Shown in pieces: positions 6,674 to 13,993 of a DNA stretch of 28,832 nucleotides. The notes beneath the pieces were generated by a model that saw only the letters and a list, made by a program, of their open reading frames with translations, was not told the DNA's origin and did no database searches. Origin of the DNA: JAWSUT01 sp033549345. GTDB taxonomy: Bacteria > Bacillota > Dethiobacteria > Dethiobacterales > Dethiobacteraceae. The stretch spans positions 1 through 28,832 of the forward strand of contig JAWSUT010000030.1 of assembly GCA_033549345.1 (NCBI GenBank), in the 5' to 3' direction. Numbering within the stretch: position 1 is the first letter of the stretch; every line of letters starts with the position of its first letter. The translations under genes were made by a program, and so were the position numbers.

Positions 6674-8247
6674 ATGTAAGAATAATACCGGCAACCCCTA
6701 AGCGACATTCAGCCCAAAATAATAATCTGACTGCTAAACGAAGGGCTGCGGCTTATGCCAGGGTCTCCACCGATAGTGAGGAGCAATTGACCAGTTATGA
6801 GGCACAGGTGGACTACTATACAAAGTTTATTAAGGAGCGTGCAGACTGGGAGTTTATTAAGGTCTATACAGATGAAGGTATCAGCGCTACCAATACCAAG
6901 AAACGTGACGGATTTAACCAGATGATAGCAGATGCTTTGGCCGGGCAGATAGATTTAATTATAACAAAATCAGTAAGCCGCTTTGCCAGAAATACTGTGG
7001 ACAGCCTTGTAACGGTGCGTCAGCTTAAGGAGAAAGGCGTGGAGGTCTACTTCGAGAAAGAAAATATTTATACGCTGGACAGCAAGGGTGAGCTTCTCAT
7101 CACGATAATGTCCAGTCTTGCACAGGAGGAAAGCCGTTCCATATCCGAAAATGTCACATGGGGGCAGCGCAAGCGTATGGCAGATGGAAAGGTCAGCCTG
7201 CCATACAGCCAATTTCTCGGCTATAAAAAGGGTGAGGACGGCCTGCCGGAAATTGTGGAATCCGAAGCGGAGGTTGTGCGAATTATATTCCGGTTATTCA
7301 TAGAAGGCAAAACGCCGTCGGCGATTGCTAAGTTTTTAGAAACAAAAGGCAAATTATCCCCGGGCGGTAAAAAGAAATGGCAGGTTGCTACGGTAAAAAG
7401 TATTCTATCCAACGAAAAATACAAAGGGGATGCTCTTTTACAAAAAACCTTCACAATAGATTTTCTTAATAAAGCCAAGAAAATTAATGAAGGGGAGATT
7501 CCACAGTACTATGTTCAAAATAGCCACCCGGCAATAATCGACCCGAATGAGTTTGATGCGGTGCAGGCGGAAATAGAGCGTAGGAAAAAAATCGGTAGGC
7601 CCCTAAGTTGTGAAAGCCCTTTCTCGGCAAAGATTGTCTGCGGTGAATGCGGGGGCTATTATGGTCCTAAGGTTTGGGGATCCAACACCAAATACCGGCG
7701 CACCATTTGGCGGTGTAATGAGAAATATAAGAGCGACAAAAAGTGCAATACTCCGCATGTAACCGAGGATGATGTGAAACAGCGTTTTCTTACAGCGTTT
7801 GAAATGCTGATGGGCAATCGGGAAGAGTTAATCGCCAACTGCCGTCTCGCTCAGAATACCCTATGTGACTGCTCTGAGATTGACGCCGAACTTGAGGAAC
7901 TTAGGAGGGAAATCGAGGTGGTCACCGAACTGTCCAAAAAGGCAATCTACGAGAATGCCCGGGTTCCTGTAAACCAGGATGAGTGGGGTGAGCGCAACAA
8001 TAGCTATCTGGAGCGGCACAACAAGGCCATGGAGAGGGTCGCTGAACTGGAAAAGCTCAAGTGTGAGCGCCAGAATAAATCTCTGATGCTTGAAACCTTT
8101 ATAAAGGGTATTGAATCAAGCCCGATGGTATTAGGGGAATTTGATAATAAGCTGTGGGCGGTGGCGGTTGACACGGTATTAGTAATGCCAAATGGCAGGG
8201 TGGTGTTCAGATTTAAGGACGGTACAGAGATAGAGGGATTCCAGTAA
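6664..8247 (+). CDS. Large serine recombinase 2 (phage integrase module)
   Basis: A 527-residue recombinase. AAYARVSTD puts the catalytic serine at residue 35, LIITKSVSRFARNTVDSL is the standard resolvase helix, and EESRSISENVTWGQRKRMADG starts the recombinase domain. The zinc ribbon is CGECGGYYG then CNEKYKSDKKC. Residues about 400-490 (AELEELRREIEVV, MERVAELEKLKCE) look like the coiled coil that mediates synapsis in large serine integrases. AAGGGGTGAAGG precedes the ATG. With recombinase 1 it forms a pair that may act as a heteromer. The attachment site cannot be located by eye; the 80 AT-rich bases after the stop are one candidate area. Confidence 0.92.
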   Translation: MAVNVRIIPATPKRHSAQNNNLTAKRRAAAYARVSTDSEEQLTSYEAQVDYYTKFIKERADWEFIKVYTDEGISATNTKKRDGFNQMIADALAGQIDLIITKSVSRFARNTVDSLVTVRQLKEKGVEVYFEKENIYTLDSKGELLITIMSSLAQEESRSISENVTWGQRKRMADGKVSLPYSQFLGYKKGEDGLPEIVESEAEVVRIIFRLFIEGKTPSAIAKFLETKGKLSPGGKKKWQVATVKSILSNEKYKGDALLQKTFTIDFLNKAKKINEGEIPQYYVQNSHPAIIDPNEFDAVQAEIERRKKIGRPLSCESPFSAKIVCGECGGYYGPKVWGSNTKYRRTIWRCNEKYKSDKKCNTPHVTEDDVKQRFLTAFEMLMGNREELIANCRLAQNTLCDCSEIDAELEELRREIEVVTELSKKAIYENARVPVNQDEWGERNNSYLERHNKAMERVAELEKLKCERQNKSLMLETFIKGIESSPMVLGEFDNKLWAVAVDTVLVMPNGRVVFRFKDGTEIEGFQ

Positions 8248-8328
8248 GATGGTGTTGCTATTATTCGTTTTAACGCATATAATATAAATTGTTAATTATT
8301 GTATTGTGTGTTCGGGGGTAAATAAATT

Positions 8329-8502
8329 ATGGATTATATTTCTGTTTATGAAGCGTCAAAAAAATGGGGTATTTCTGAACGGCGCATACAAAAGCTGTGT
8401 ATTGAAAAACGGATTGAGGGTGCCGTACGCTTCAGTAGAGTGTGGGCTATTCCCAGAACGGCAAAAAAGCCTGCAGATGGCAGATTTAAGACCAAAGAGT
8501 AA
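8329..8502 (+). CDS. Small helix-turn-helix protein
   Basis: A 57-residue protein, MDYISVYEASKKWGISERRI then QKLCIEKRIEGAVRFSRVWA, with the form of an excisionase-like or MerR-like winged helix: tip residues R-F-S-R-V-W-A-I-P before a basic tail. GGGGGT lies ten bases before the ATG. Close relatives are common in Firmicutes mobile elements, usually of unknown role. It could be the recombination directionality factor of the adjacent recombinases or the first gene of the following module; position does not decide. Confidence 0.7.
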   Translation: MDYISVYEASKKWGISERRIQKLCIEKRIEGAVRFSRVWAIPRTAKKPADGRFKTKE

Positions 8503-8552
8503 AGTAATGATTTGCTTTTTAGGCATGCGTATATTTTGTTGGGGGTTTTGCG

Positions 8553-9095
8553 ATGATAGCAATCTACCTATCTGTAATTGATGATGAGCAGGATAAAAAT
8601 AAATTCGAAATTCTCTATACAACATACAGGAAACTTATGTTGTATATTGCCGACCAAGTATTAAAAGATAAATATCTTGCGGAAGATGCTATCCATCAGG
8701 CTTTTTTAAAAATAATTGAAAATTTTGATAAAATAGAAAATGTTCATAGTCACAAAACCAAAAGCTATGTTGTTACTATTGTTAGAAACAATGCTATCAA
8801 TATGTACAACAGAAGAAAAAGAAACACAACTATTCCTCTTGAACAAATGGAATTTTGCATTTCTGATGAAACATTCAGTCGGTTAGAGGATTTGGATTGT
8901 CTTACAAAGGCTATAATGAAGTTGCCTGTCATTTACAAAGAAGTGCTGACTTTGAAATATGTACAGGAATTGTCAAACGCGGAGATCGCACAGACACTGG
9001 ATATTTCTGAAGCGACAGTCAGAAAACGGCTGGAACGTGCAAGGCATAAACTTGACGAATCTTTGAAAAAGGAGAATTACACCGATGTCCTATAG
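8553..9095 (+). CDS. ECF-type RNA polymerase sigma factor
   Basis: A 180-residue sigma-70 family protein. Region 2 includes LAEDAIHQAFLKIIENFDKI and SYVVTIVRNNAINMYNRRKR; region 4 includes LPVIYKEVLTLKYVQELSNA then EIAQTLDISEATVRKRLERA, a clear helix-turn-helix. There is no region 1 or 3, as in ECF sigma factors. The stop overlaps the next gene, a membrane protein, by 11 bp, the usual sigma/anti-sigma arrangement. TTGGGGG precedes the ATG. Confidence 0.9.
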   Translation: MIAIYLSVIDDEQDKNKFEILYTTYRKLMLYIADQVLKDKYLAEDAIHQAFLKIIENFDKIENVHSHKTKSYVVTIVRNNAINMYNRRKRNTTIPLEQMEFCISDETFSRLEDLDCLTKAIMKLPVIYKEVLTLKYVQELSNAEIAQTLDISEATVRKRLERARHKLDESLKKENYTDVL

Positions 9096-9780
9096 TTTCA
9101 CGGAAGACGGGCTGAAAAGTGCTGTTATAAAAGCCGACCGGTACGAAATGGAAGCTTTGCCGGCGGACAATGAAATATATTACGAATTCTCAGATGACTT
9201 TGAAAAAAAGATGCAAAAGCTTATCCGTAGAAGCAAAAAAGGTTATACGGCCAGGGGTTGGGTAGCCTGGCGCAGGCGGACGGTTGCCTTGATTGCCGCA
9301 ATCATTATCCTGTTTGCATCTGCAATGAGCGTACCGGCTGTGCGTGCTTCGGTTATTGAATTCATAACCGAGGTGTACGAAAAATTCACCCATATTTTCT
9401 TTGATGAAAGCCGGTCACCCAGGGATGCGCCCGATGAATTTACCATATATGAACCGGCCTATATACCGGAAGGCTTTGAACTAGTGAATAAAATAACAAA
9501 CGGTCTCGTTCTGATGGAATATGAAAAGGAAAATGATTTTTTATCCTACGGCCAGCAGCGCCTTGAAAATGTTTCCATGCACATCAATACAGAAGGTGTC
9601 GAGCTCGAGGAACTGGAGTTTAAGGGCTTTTCCGCAAAATTTTATTTTAATAGGGGCGTTCATAACCTGCTTTGGCATGACAACGAATATATGTATATGG
9701 TATCTTCAACACTGGACAGAGATATTGTGTTTAAGATTGCGGAAAGCGTTGAAATTACAGGCACGGACATAAGTCCATAA
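9085..9780 (+). CDS. Membrane anti-sigma protein, DUF4367-like
   Basis: A 231-residue protein with a cytosolic N-terminus (1-62), one transmembrane segment (about 66-85, VALIAAIIILFASAMSV) and an extracellular C-terminus. EPAYIPEGFELV in the outer domain is the hallmark opening of DUF4367, found in proteins paired with ECF sigma factors. It should hold the sigma factor inactive until an envelope signal is sensed. AAGGAG precedes the ATG, which overlaps the sigma stop. The sensed signal cannot be read from the sequence. Confidence 0.8.
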   Translation: MSYSFTEDGLKSAVIKADRYEMEALPADNEIYYEFSDDFEKKMQKLIRRSKKGYTARGWVAWRRRTVALIAAIIILFASAMSVPAVRASVIEFITEVYEKFTHIFFDESRSPRDAPDEFTIYEPAYIPEGFELVNKITNGLVLMEYEKENDFLSYGQQRLENVSMHINTEGVELEELEFKGFSAKFYFNRGVHNLLWHDNEYMYMVSSTLDRDIVFKIAESVEITGTDISP

Positions 9781-9824
9781 AGTTTATAAAATTTTTCCAT
9801 AAAAATTTAATGTTCTTTGTCACA

Positions 9825-9878
9825 AAAGCCTCTCCTGATTTGTTCTATTTAGTGAAACAAAAATTAAGGGGAGGCTTT
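9825..9878 (+). promoter_or_regulatory. Hairpin covering the ribosome site of the secreted protein gene
   Basis: AAAGCCTCTCC (9825-9835) pairs with GGGGAGGCTTT (9868-9878), 10 of 11 Watson-Crick plus one wobble. The right arm is the Shine-Dalgarno site for the ATG at 9882. An inner TTTGTT/AACAAA pair strengthens it. Folding would hide the site; whether it is regulated is inference. Confidence 0.55.
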
Positions 9879-9881
9879 GAC

Positions 9882-10313
9882 ATGTTAAAGAAGAGATTTT
9901 TATCTGTAGCTTTGAGCGCATTGATTATCTTTGTCGCATTAACGCCCGCAGCGTTAGCTGTAGGAGAAGTAGGCGCTACGCCGGAGTCAATGGTATCCAT
10001 TCAATATGTTTACATCAACCAGGCAAGCACCTCGCTGACCATTTCAGCAAGCGGAACAGCCACTGTATATGGTTATGTGCAAAGAACACCTGCCGGGAAA
10101 AACATTTTTCTCACATCTACATTGCAGCGTTTTTCTAACGGATCATGGTCAAACGTGAGAAGCTGGTCTAGATCTTCCACATCTTCGTCGGCAACCATAT
10201 TAGAAACACATCAGGTTACCAGGGGGACTTACAGAGTAGAGACATATTACTATGTATCCGGCGACGGCGGACATGAGTCGGGTACGATTTACAGCAAAAC
10301 TGTAATTTACTAA
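9882..10313 (+). CDS. Small secreted protein, DUF6147-like
   Basis: A 143-residue protein with a typical signal peptide (MLKKRFLSVALSALIIFVAL then TPAALA, cleavage near residue 26). The mature part is Ser/Thr/Tyr-rich and alternates in a way that suggests a beta-sandwich: LTISASGTATVYGYV, LQRFSNGSWSNVRSW, TYRVETYYYVSGDGG. It resembles small secreted DUF6147 proteins, from memory only. It directly follows the sigma/anti-sigma pair and may be a regulon member. Its last 103 bases are repeated as a fragment at 12109-12211. Confidence 0.72.
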   Translation: MLKKRFLSVALSALIIFVALTPAALAVGEVGATPESMVSIQYVYINQASTSLTISASGTATVYGYVQRTPAGKNIFLTSTLQRFSNGSWSNVRSWSRSSTSSSATILETHQVTRGTYRVETYYYVSGDGGHESGTIYSKTVIY

Positions 10314-10424
10314 ATTAATAAAGAGCCAGATTGTTTAAAAGGGGATATTCCCTCATAGCCTTTTTGCAGGAATACATGTTTATTAATTATTTAGAGAGTT
10401 TTTAATAAAGAATCTAATTAATGA

Positions 10425-10441
10425 AAAGGAGTGTGTCCTTT
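10425..10441 (+). promoter_or_regulatory. Small hairpin holding the ribosome site of the amidase gene
   Basis: AAAGGA (10425-10430) pairs perfectly with TCCTTT (10436-10441) around the loop GTGTG. The left arm is the Shine-Dalgarno site and the right arm abuts the ATG at 10442. This supports 10442 rather than 10421 as the start and may limit translation. Confidence 0.45.
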
Positions 10442-11599
10442 ATGAAAAAAATATTATGCTTATTTATGATTTTTACATTACTGTTCCTTTCAACCGCTTC
10501 ATATGCTTTTTCGGGAACAAGCTATACCCCAATCGAAGAAAGCATGGCTGTTTCGACAGATAATTTTATGGAGTTTGTCAAGCATTTTATAGAACGGCGT
10601 ACCCAAACGATGGTTGAATCACAAAAAGAAATATCTCAGTTAGTGGTATATAATGGTATTATTCAAGAATCGGCAGATGTATATTTAGCTGAAGAATGGG
10701 CGCTCACCGAACTCAATGAACGGCGGAATGCATTACGACAATGGGGTGAGGCATATACCCATCACGAAACGGAACTGATACTTAAGCGGGCAGACATTAA
10801 AAAGGAGATGGCAAAACTGGAGGTTGAGGAATTCACAAAACTGTACTACGAAAGGATTCGTGGAGATGAACCAGAATATACAGCATGGGTAGTCAATCGT
10901 CAATTTATCTTTGAAAAAGGTCCAAATGGATGGGGGCTTGTTTCCCAGAAACTGCTAAATGACTTTGGTCCGGCTCCAATAAATGAACCCACAGGGACAA
11001 CGAAGAATGAAATGCTTACTGCCTTGTCTAAGATAAACTCCCTTCAATTTGACGAGAAGGATGTAAAATTAAGAGAGTCAGATTTAGAAAATTTACATGG
11101 GATGGTTGATACAGTAATTCAATCGACGTTTAATCGTCAGGCTGCCAAGGAATATGCAGTACAGTACTGGCGAAATTATAATCCAGCCTATAGATCTTTC
11201 GATAAGGACTGTACAAATTTTATCAGTCAAGCCATGCGGGCCGGGGGATGGACTGATGTAACTGGCTGGTATAGAGATCCTAAGCATTGGTGGTATAACA
11301 GCCTAAACCAAACTTGGTCGTGGGTAGGCGTTCCTTATTGGTACGAATTTGCCTTAAATCATAGCAAACGTACTACTTTACTCAGCAATCCTAGGTCTTT
11401 ATGGGAAGGTGAGGTTTTGCAAGTAGACTTCACTTTTGACGGAACAAAAGATCATACGATGATTGTAACTCGCAGAACTTCGTCAGAAATATATCTTACC
11501 TATCACACAACTGATACCTTTGAACGCAGTTTTGCTAGCTTATACACAGCCTATCCAAATGCAAGATGGCTGGCACACTTGGTTTTTTCAAGCTTTTAG
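10442..11599 (+). CDS. Secreted amidase_6-domain protein
   Basis: A 385-residue secreted protein. The signal peptide MKKILCLFMIFTLLFLSTAS is cut near YAF-SG. Residues about 25-190 have a helical region and then a WVVNRQFIFEKGPNGWGL segment like an NTF2-type fold. The C-terminal 150 residues match the putative amidase domain Amidase_6 (PF12671): DKDCTNFISQAMRAGGW with likely catalytic Cys257, KHWWYNS, and KDHTMIVTRR with the likely catalytic His. Such enzymes are thought to act on the cell wall or on peptide bonds outside the cell. The next gene follows after 8 bp. Confidence 0.85.
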   Translation: MKKILCLFMIFTLLFLSTASYAFSGTSYTPIEESMAVSTDNFMEFVKHFIERRTQTMVESQKEISQLVVYNGIIQESADVYLAEEWALTELNERRNALRQWGEAYTHHETELILKRADIKKEMAKLEVEEFTKLYYERIRGDEPEYTAWVVNRQFIFEKGPNGWGLVSQKLLNDFGPAPINEPTGTTKNEMLTALSKINSLQFDEKDVKLRESDLENLHGMVDTVIQSTFNRQAAKEYAVQYWRNYNPAYRSFDKDCTNFISQAMRAGGWTDVTGWYRDPKHWWYNSLNQTWSWVGVPYWYEFALNHSKRTTLLSNPRSLWEGEVLQVDFTFDGTKDHTMIVTRRTSSEIYLTYHTTDTFERSFASLYTAYPNARWLAHLVFSSF

Positions 11600-11607
11600 G
11601 TGAAGAA

Positions 11608-12036
11608 ATGAGTATCCAAATTCAACGTTTTCCTACATTATTAATAATTCTGATTCTTGTTTTTGCTACTATTGTAATTATTTACATAAATAGAGATATT
11701 ACAAATAGAGGCAATGATCCTGGTGTGGCTGCTGCTGAAAAGTATATCCTTAAATACGTCGATATACTGAATAAAAATGACGCAGAGTCTATGAATAAAT
11801 TTTTGGGAGCTTCAGCAGACAGTCAGGATATTCATAATCGCCTTGAATATTATGGTGGCAGAAACCTCACTGATGTTAAGGTCACCATCGTTCAAGAATT
11901 TCCCTACATTTATCGAGTCTGGATTAATGCACTAGACAGAAACAATGAAAGAGTAGAGATGTATCAGATAATCGAATGGAGTGGAAAGAGATGGAATATG
12001 GCACCACTTTACACGGGACCTTCACCAAGGGAGTGA
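11608..12036 (+). CDS. Membrane-anchored protein of unknown function
   Basis: A 142-residue protein with one N-terminal membrane segment (about residues 8-27, FPTLLIILILVFATIVIIYI) and an extracytoplasmic domain of about 110 residues: AAAEKYILKYVDILNKND and IYRVWINALDRNNERVEMYQ. It resembles small NTF2-like or DUF4829-type domains but I cannot assign it. The start is ATG 11608, after AGGTGAAGA; the frame is open from 11566, inside the previous gene. It is probably co-transcribed with the amidase gene. Confidence 0.7.
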   Translation: MSIQIQRFPTLLIILILVFATIVIIYINRDITNRGNDPGVAAAEKYILKYVDILNKNDAESMNKFLGASADSQDIHNRLEYYGGRNLTDVKVTIVQEFPYIYRVWINALDRNNERVEMYQIIEWSGKRWNMAPLYTGPSPRE

Positions 12037-12108
12037 CACAAGGCGACAGGATGTTATAGGCTTAAAGAACATCTAAATTTGTTCCGGCGGCGTTAAGCCA
12101 AAGTGGAA

Positions 12109-12211
12109 TCAGGTTACCAGGGGGACTTACAGAGTAGAGACATATTACTATGTATCTGGCGACGGGGGACATGAATCGGGTACGATATACAGCAAAACCG
12201 TAATTTATTAA
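12109..12211 (+). pseudogene. 3' fragment duplicating the small secreted protein gene
   Basis: These 103 bases align without gaps to 10211-10313, the 3' end of the secreted protein gene, including the stop codon. There are six differences and all six fall at third codon positions without changing an amino acid. The identity starts abruptly at 12109 with no start codon upstream in frame. The fragment thus looks like the tail of a once complete paralogue whose 5' part was lost. 12037-12108 contains nothing I recognise. Confidence 0.8.
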
Positions 12212-12290
12212 AGAAGGTAAGCTAGCAGTGTTTTTCTAACACAAAGTGTTTTATAGTATCTTGCAGGACAAGCACTCAATCAAAATAAAA

Positions 12291-12423
12291 GAGAGTAAAG
12301 CAATATCACCCTCTTGGCCCGGAAAAGCCTTTCGAGAGGAAGCTGAATCTTTACCCTCCAGTTTTAATTATAACCTGTAGGGCGTAGATTGCAAATGATG
12401 TTGCTTCAATTGCTCTAATCTAC
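12291..12423 (+). promoter_or_regulatory. Structured leader upstream of the secreted peptide gene
   Basis: Outer pair GAGAGTAAAG (12291-12300) with CTTTACCCTC (12349-12358), 9 of 10 paired; inner pair CCTCT (12310-12314) with AGAGG (12335-12339). A second hairpin has GTAGATT (12384-12390) with AATCTAC (12417-12423), extended by GCAA/TTGC. It ends just before AAGGAAGGAGG. The layout suggests a regulated leader; I do not recognise a known riboswitch consensus. Confidence 0.45.
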
Positions 12424-12442
12424 AAAGGAAGGAGGTGCCAAT

Positions 12443-12814
12443 ATGCGCAAATTCAAGAAGAGCATAAGGGTATTCCTTGTCGTATCCATGTTGCTGATAG
12501 TTGCTTCTGTTCCGGTTTTTGCATTCACTACGGCTAATCATGTGGTTTTCGAGTCGGGTTTGACGAACTCTGTCAGAGCCAGCTTCTATGCAAATCGGAA
12601 TACAGGAAGCAACCCGGTATGGGGAGCTCGAGCAAACAGTCACATCAGACAGTGCTACGTCAGACTTATTGAAGGCAACTATGACAGTGGACAAGTACAC
12701 AGCCTTGAAGCATTCAGCACAAGCGATCCTGTCATGAAAACAGCATTTACCAGCAGATTTAATAATCCATTGCAAACAGCCTATACGTATTACGGATGGA
12801 ACCGGTATTTCTAA
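12443..12814 (+). CDS. Secreted peptide, candidate bacteriocin precursor
   Basis: A 123-residue protein. A basic start (MRKFKKSIR) and a hydrophobic core (VFLVVSMLLIVASVPVFA) form a signal peptide of about 28 residues. The mature part of about 95 residues has one Cys and an aromatic C-terminus, AYTYYGWNRYF. The aromatic end, the Sec-type signal and the ABC genes right behind it recall the lactococcin 972 group, whose precursors are followed by a membrane protein and an ATPase. The sequence match is weak, so bacteriocin is a hypothesis; another secreted peptide handled by a MacB-type transporter is possible. AAGGAGGTG precedes the ATG. Confidence 0.6.
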   Translation: MRKFKKSIRVFLVVSMLLIVASVPVFAFTTANHVVFESGLTNSVRASFYANRNTGSNPVWGARANSHIRQCYVRLIEGNYDSGQVHSLEAFSTSDPVMKTAFTSRFNNPLQTAYTYYGWNRYF

Positions 12815-12836
12815 AAACACACTATAGATCCGGAAA

Positions 12837-12865
12837 TTGAGGGCAGGCACTGTGCCTGCCCTCAA
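12837..12865 (+). terminator. Intercistronic hairpin between peptide gene and transporter genes
   Basis: TTGAGGGCAGGCA (12837-12849) pairs perfectly with TGCCTGCCCTCAA (12853-12865), loop CTG. No T-run follows. It probably stabilises the 3' end of the peptide message or partly stops transcription, so that the peptide is made in excess over the transporter. Confidence 0.6.
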
Positions 12866-12885
12866 CTAAACATTATAAGGGAGGA

Positions 12886-13989
12886 GTGATTCACATCAGA
12901 CAGATTATACATAGAGCATTTTTACTCATAGCTGTTTTTGCTGCCGTGGCGGCAATGGTTGCTCTTTGTTTTACCACGGTAGCCCAATTTTATATGATGG
13001 AAACTGTGGATCCTGATTTCCTTTCCGACAACTCGGTTAAGGTGGAAATTCATCAAAGTAACGATGGTGAATCCTTAGTTCAAACAAAGGACTTGCTTGA
13101 GTACTTCTCTTTACAGGGCGGAAGTTTGATTGTTTATAGGAGTTACCCCATTGCAAACGGAAAGGCGGTTTTCCTTTCCGGTGATACCGGATTTAAGCCA
13201 GAGATCATAGAGGGACGCAGTTTCTCTACGGATGACTTTGAGCATCAGGTAGCAGTGGCACTTATCGATGCAAGAATCCGTGACAGATGCATTGAGAGAG
13301 ATGGGGAGCTTTACTTTCTGCATGAAGGTAATGAATATAAGGTCGTCGGTATCTTTAAAACCCTTACTGCCAGACAATACGGAGGGTGGGGCGATACTTC
13401 CGGTGCCTTATACTATGTGAACATGGCTGCCGCAATAGGTAAAAATCTTGACACGTCTCTTAACGGCATTTATTCCATAGACGCAAAGGAGAAAAGCATG
13501 GATTCCTTTGACGGACTTATGACATATGCCAAAAAAATAAATCCGGAAATTAATATGCGAGCCGAAGTAACCACTGCTTCAACGTCCCAACATCTTATCC
13601 AATCCATTCGCAACACACAGGTCTTAATCATAGCGTTCGCATTAACGATTATTCTAGTTTTATTAAATGTTTTCAGTACGACATATTACTGGCTTGAGGG
13701 TAGATATAAGGAATTGGCAGTAAGAATCATGTCTGGTGCCGGAACACCCAGCCTTCGCGGGATGCTGCTTCGTGATTATCTCCTGATTGTCACCATCGGC
13801 TATGGTATCGGTTTGGCGCTGGCAATAATAATCATAAAAGCAGGCTGGTTTCCCTTTATTGGTGAAAGCGTTCATATGTCCGCAGTTGTTGTGGGTTATC
13901 TGCTTTGTTTGGCAGCGGGAACCGTTACTGGGTCGATCGCCTTGGTTTTACGCTTGAAACAAGAAATCATCACACAGATAAGGGGGTGA
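12886..13989 (+). CDS. ABC transporter permease 1, FtsX/MacB-like
   Basis: A 367-residue membrane protein with one N-terminal segment (about 9-32), a large outside domain (about 35-245) and three C-terminal segments (about 248-268, 298-320, 335-355). This is the FtsX/MacB topology of ABC proteins that use the ATPase to act on periplasmic or surface substrates rather than to move small solutes. The first in-frame codon is GTG 12886, but the Shine-Dalgarno site AAGGGAGG ends one base before it. A downstream ATT or ATA start is therefore possible and the exact start is unsure. It is followed by permease 2 after 4 bp. Confidence 0.82.
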   Translation: MIHIRQIIHRAFLLIAVFAAVAAMVALCFTTVAQFYMMETVDPDFLSDNSVKVEIHQSNDGESLVQTKDLLEYFSLQGGSLIVYRSYPIANGKAVFLSGDTGFKPEIIEGRSFSTDDFEHQVAVALIDARIRDRCIERDGELYFLHEGNEYKVVGIFKTLTARQYGGWGDTSGALYYVNMAAAIGKNLDTSLNGIYSIDAKEKSMDSFDGLMTYAKKINPEINMRAEVTTASTSQHLIQSIRNTQVLIIAFALTIILVLLNVFSTTYYWLEGRYKELAVRIMSGAGTPSLRGMLLRDYLLIVTIGYGIGLALAIIIIKAGWFPFIGESVHMSAVVVGYLLCLAAGTVTGSIALVLRLKQEIITQIRG

Positions 13990-13993
13990 GGAT

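Noticed and set aside
12368..12865. A 165-codon open frame on the minus strand
   Set aside because: It lies opposite the secreted peptide gene, which has a signal peptide and an excellent ribosome site; the minus frame has neither.
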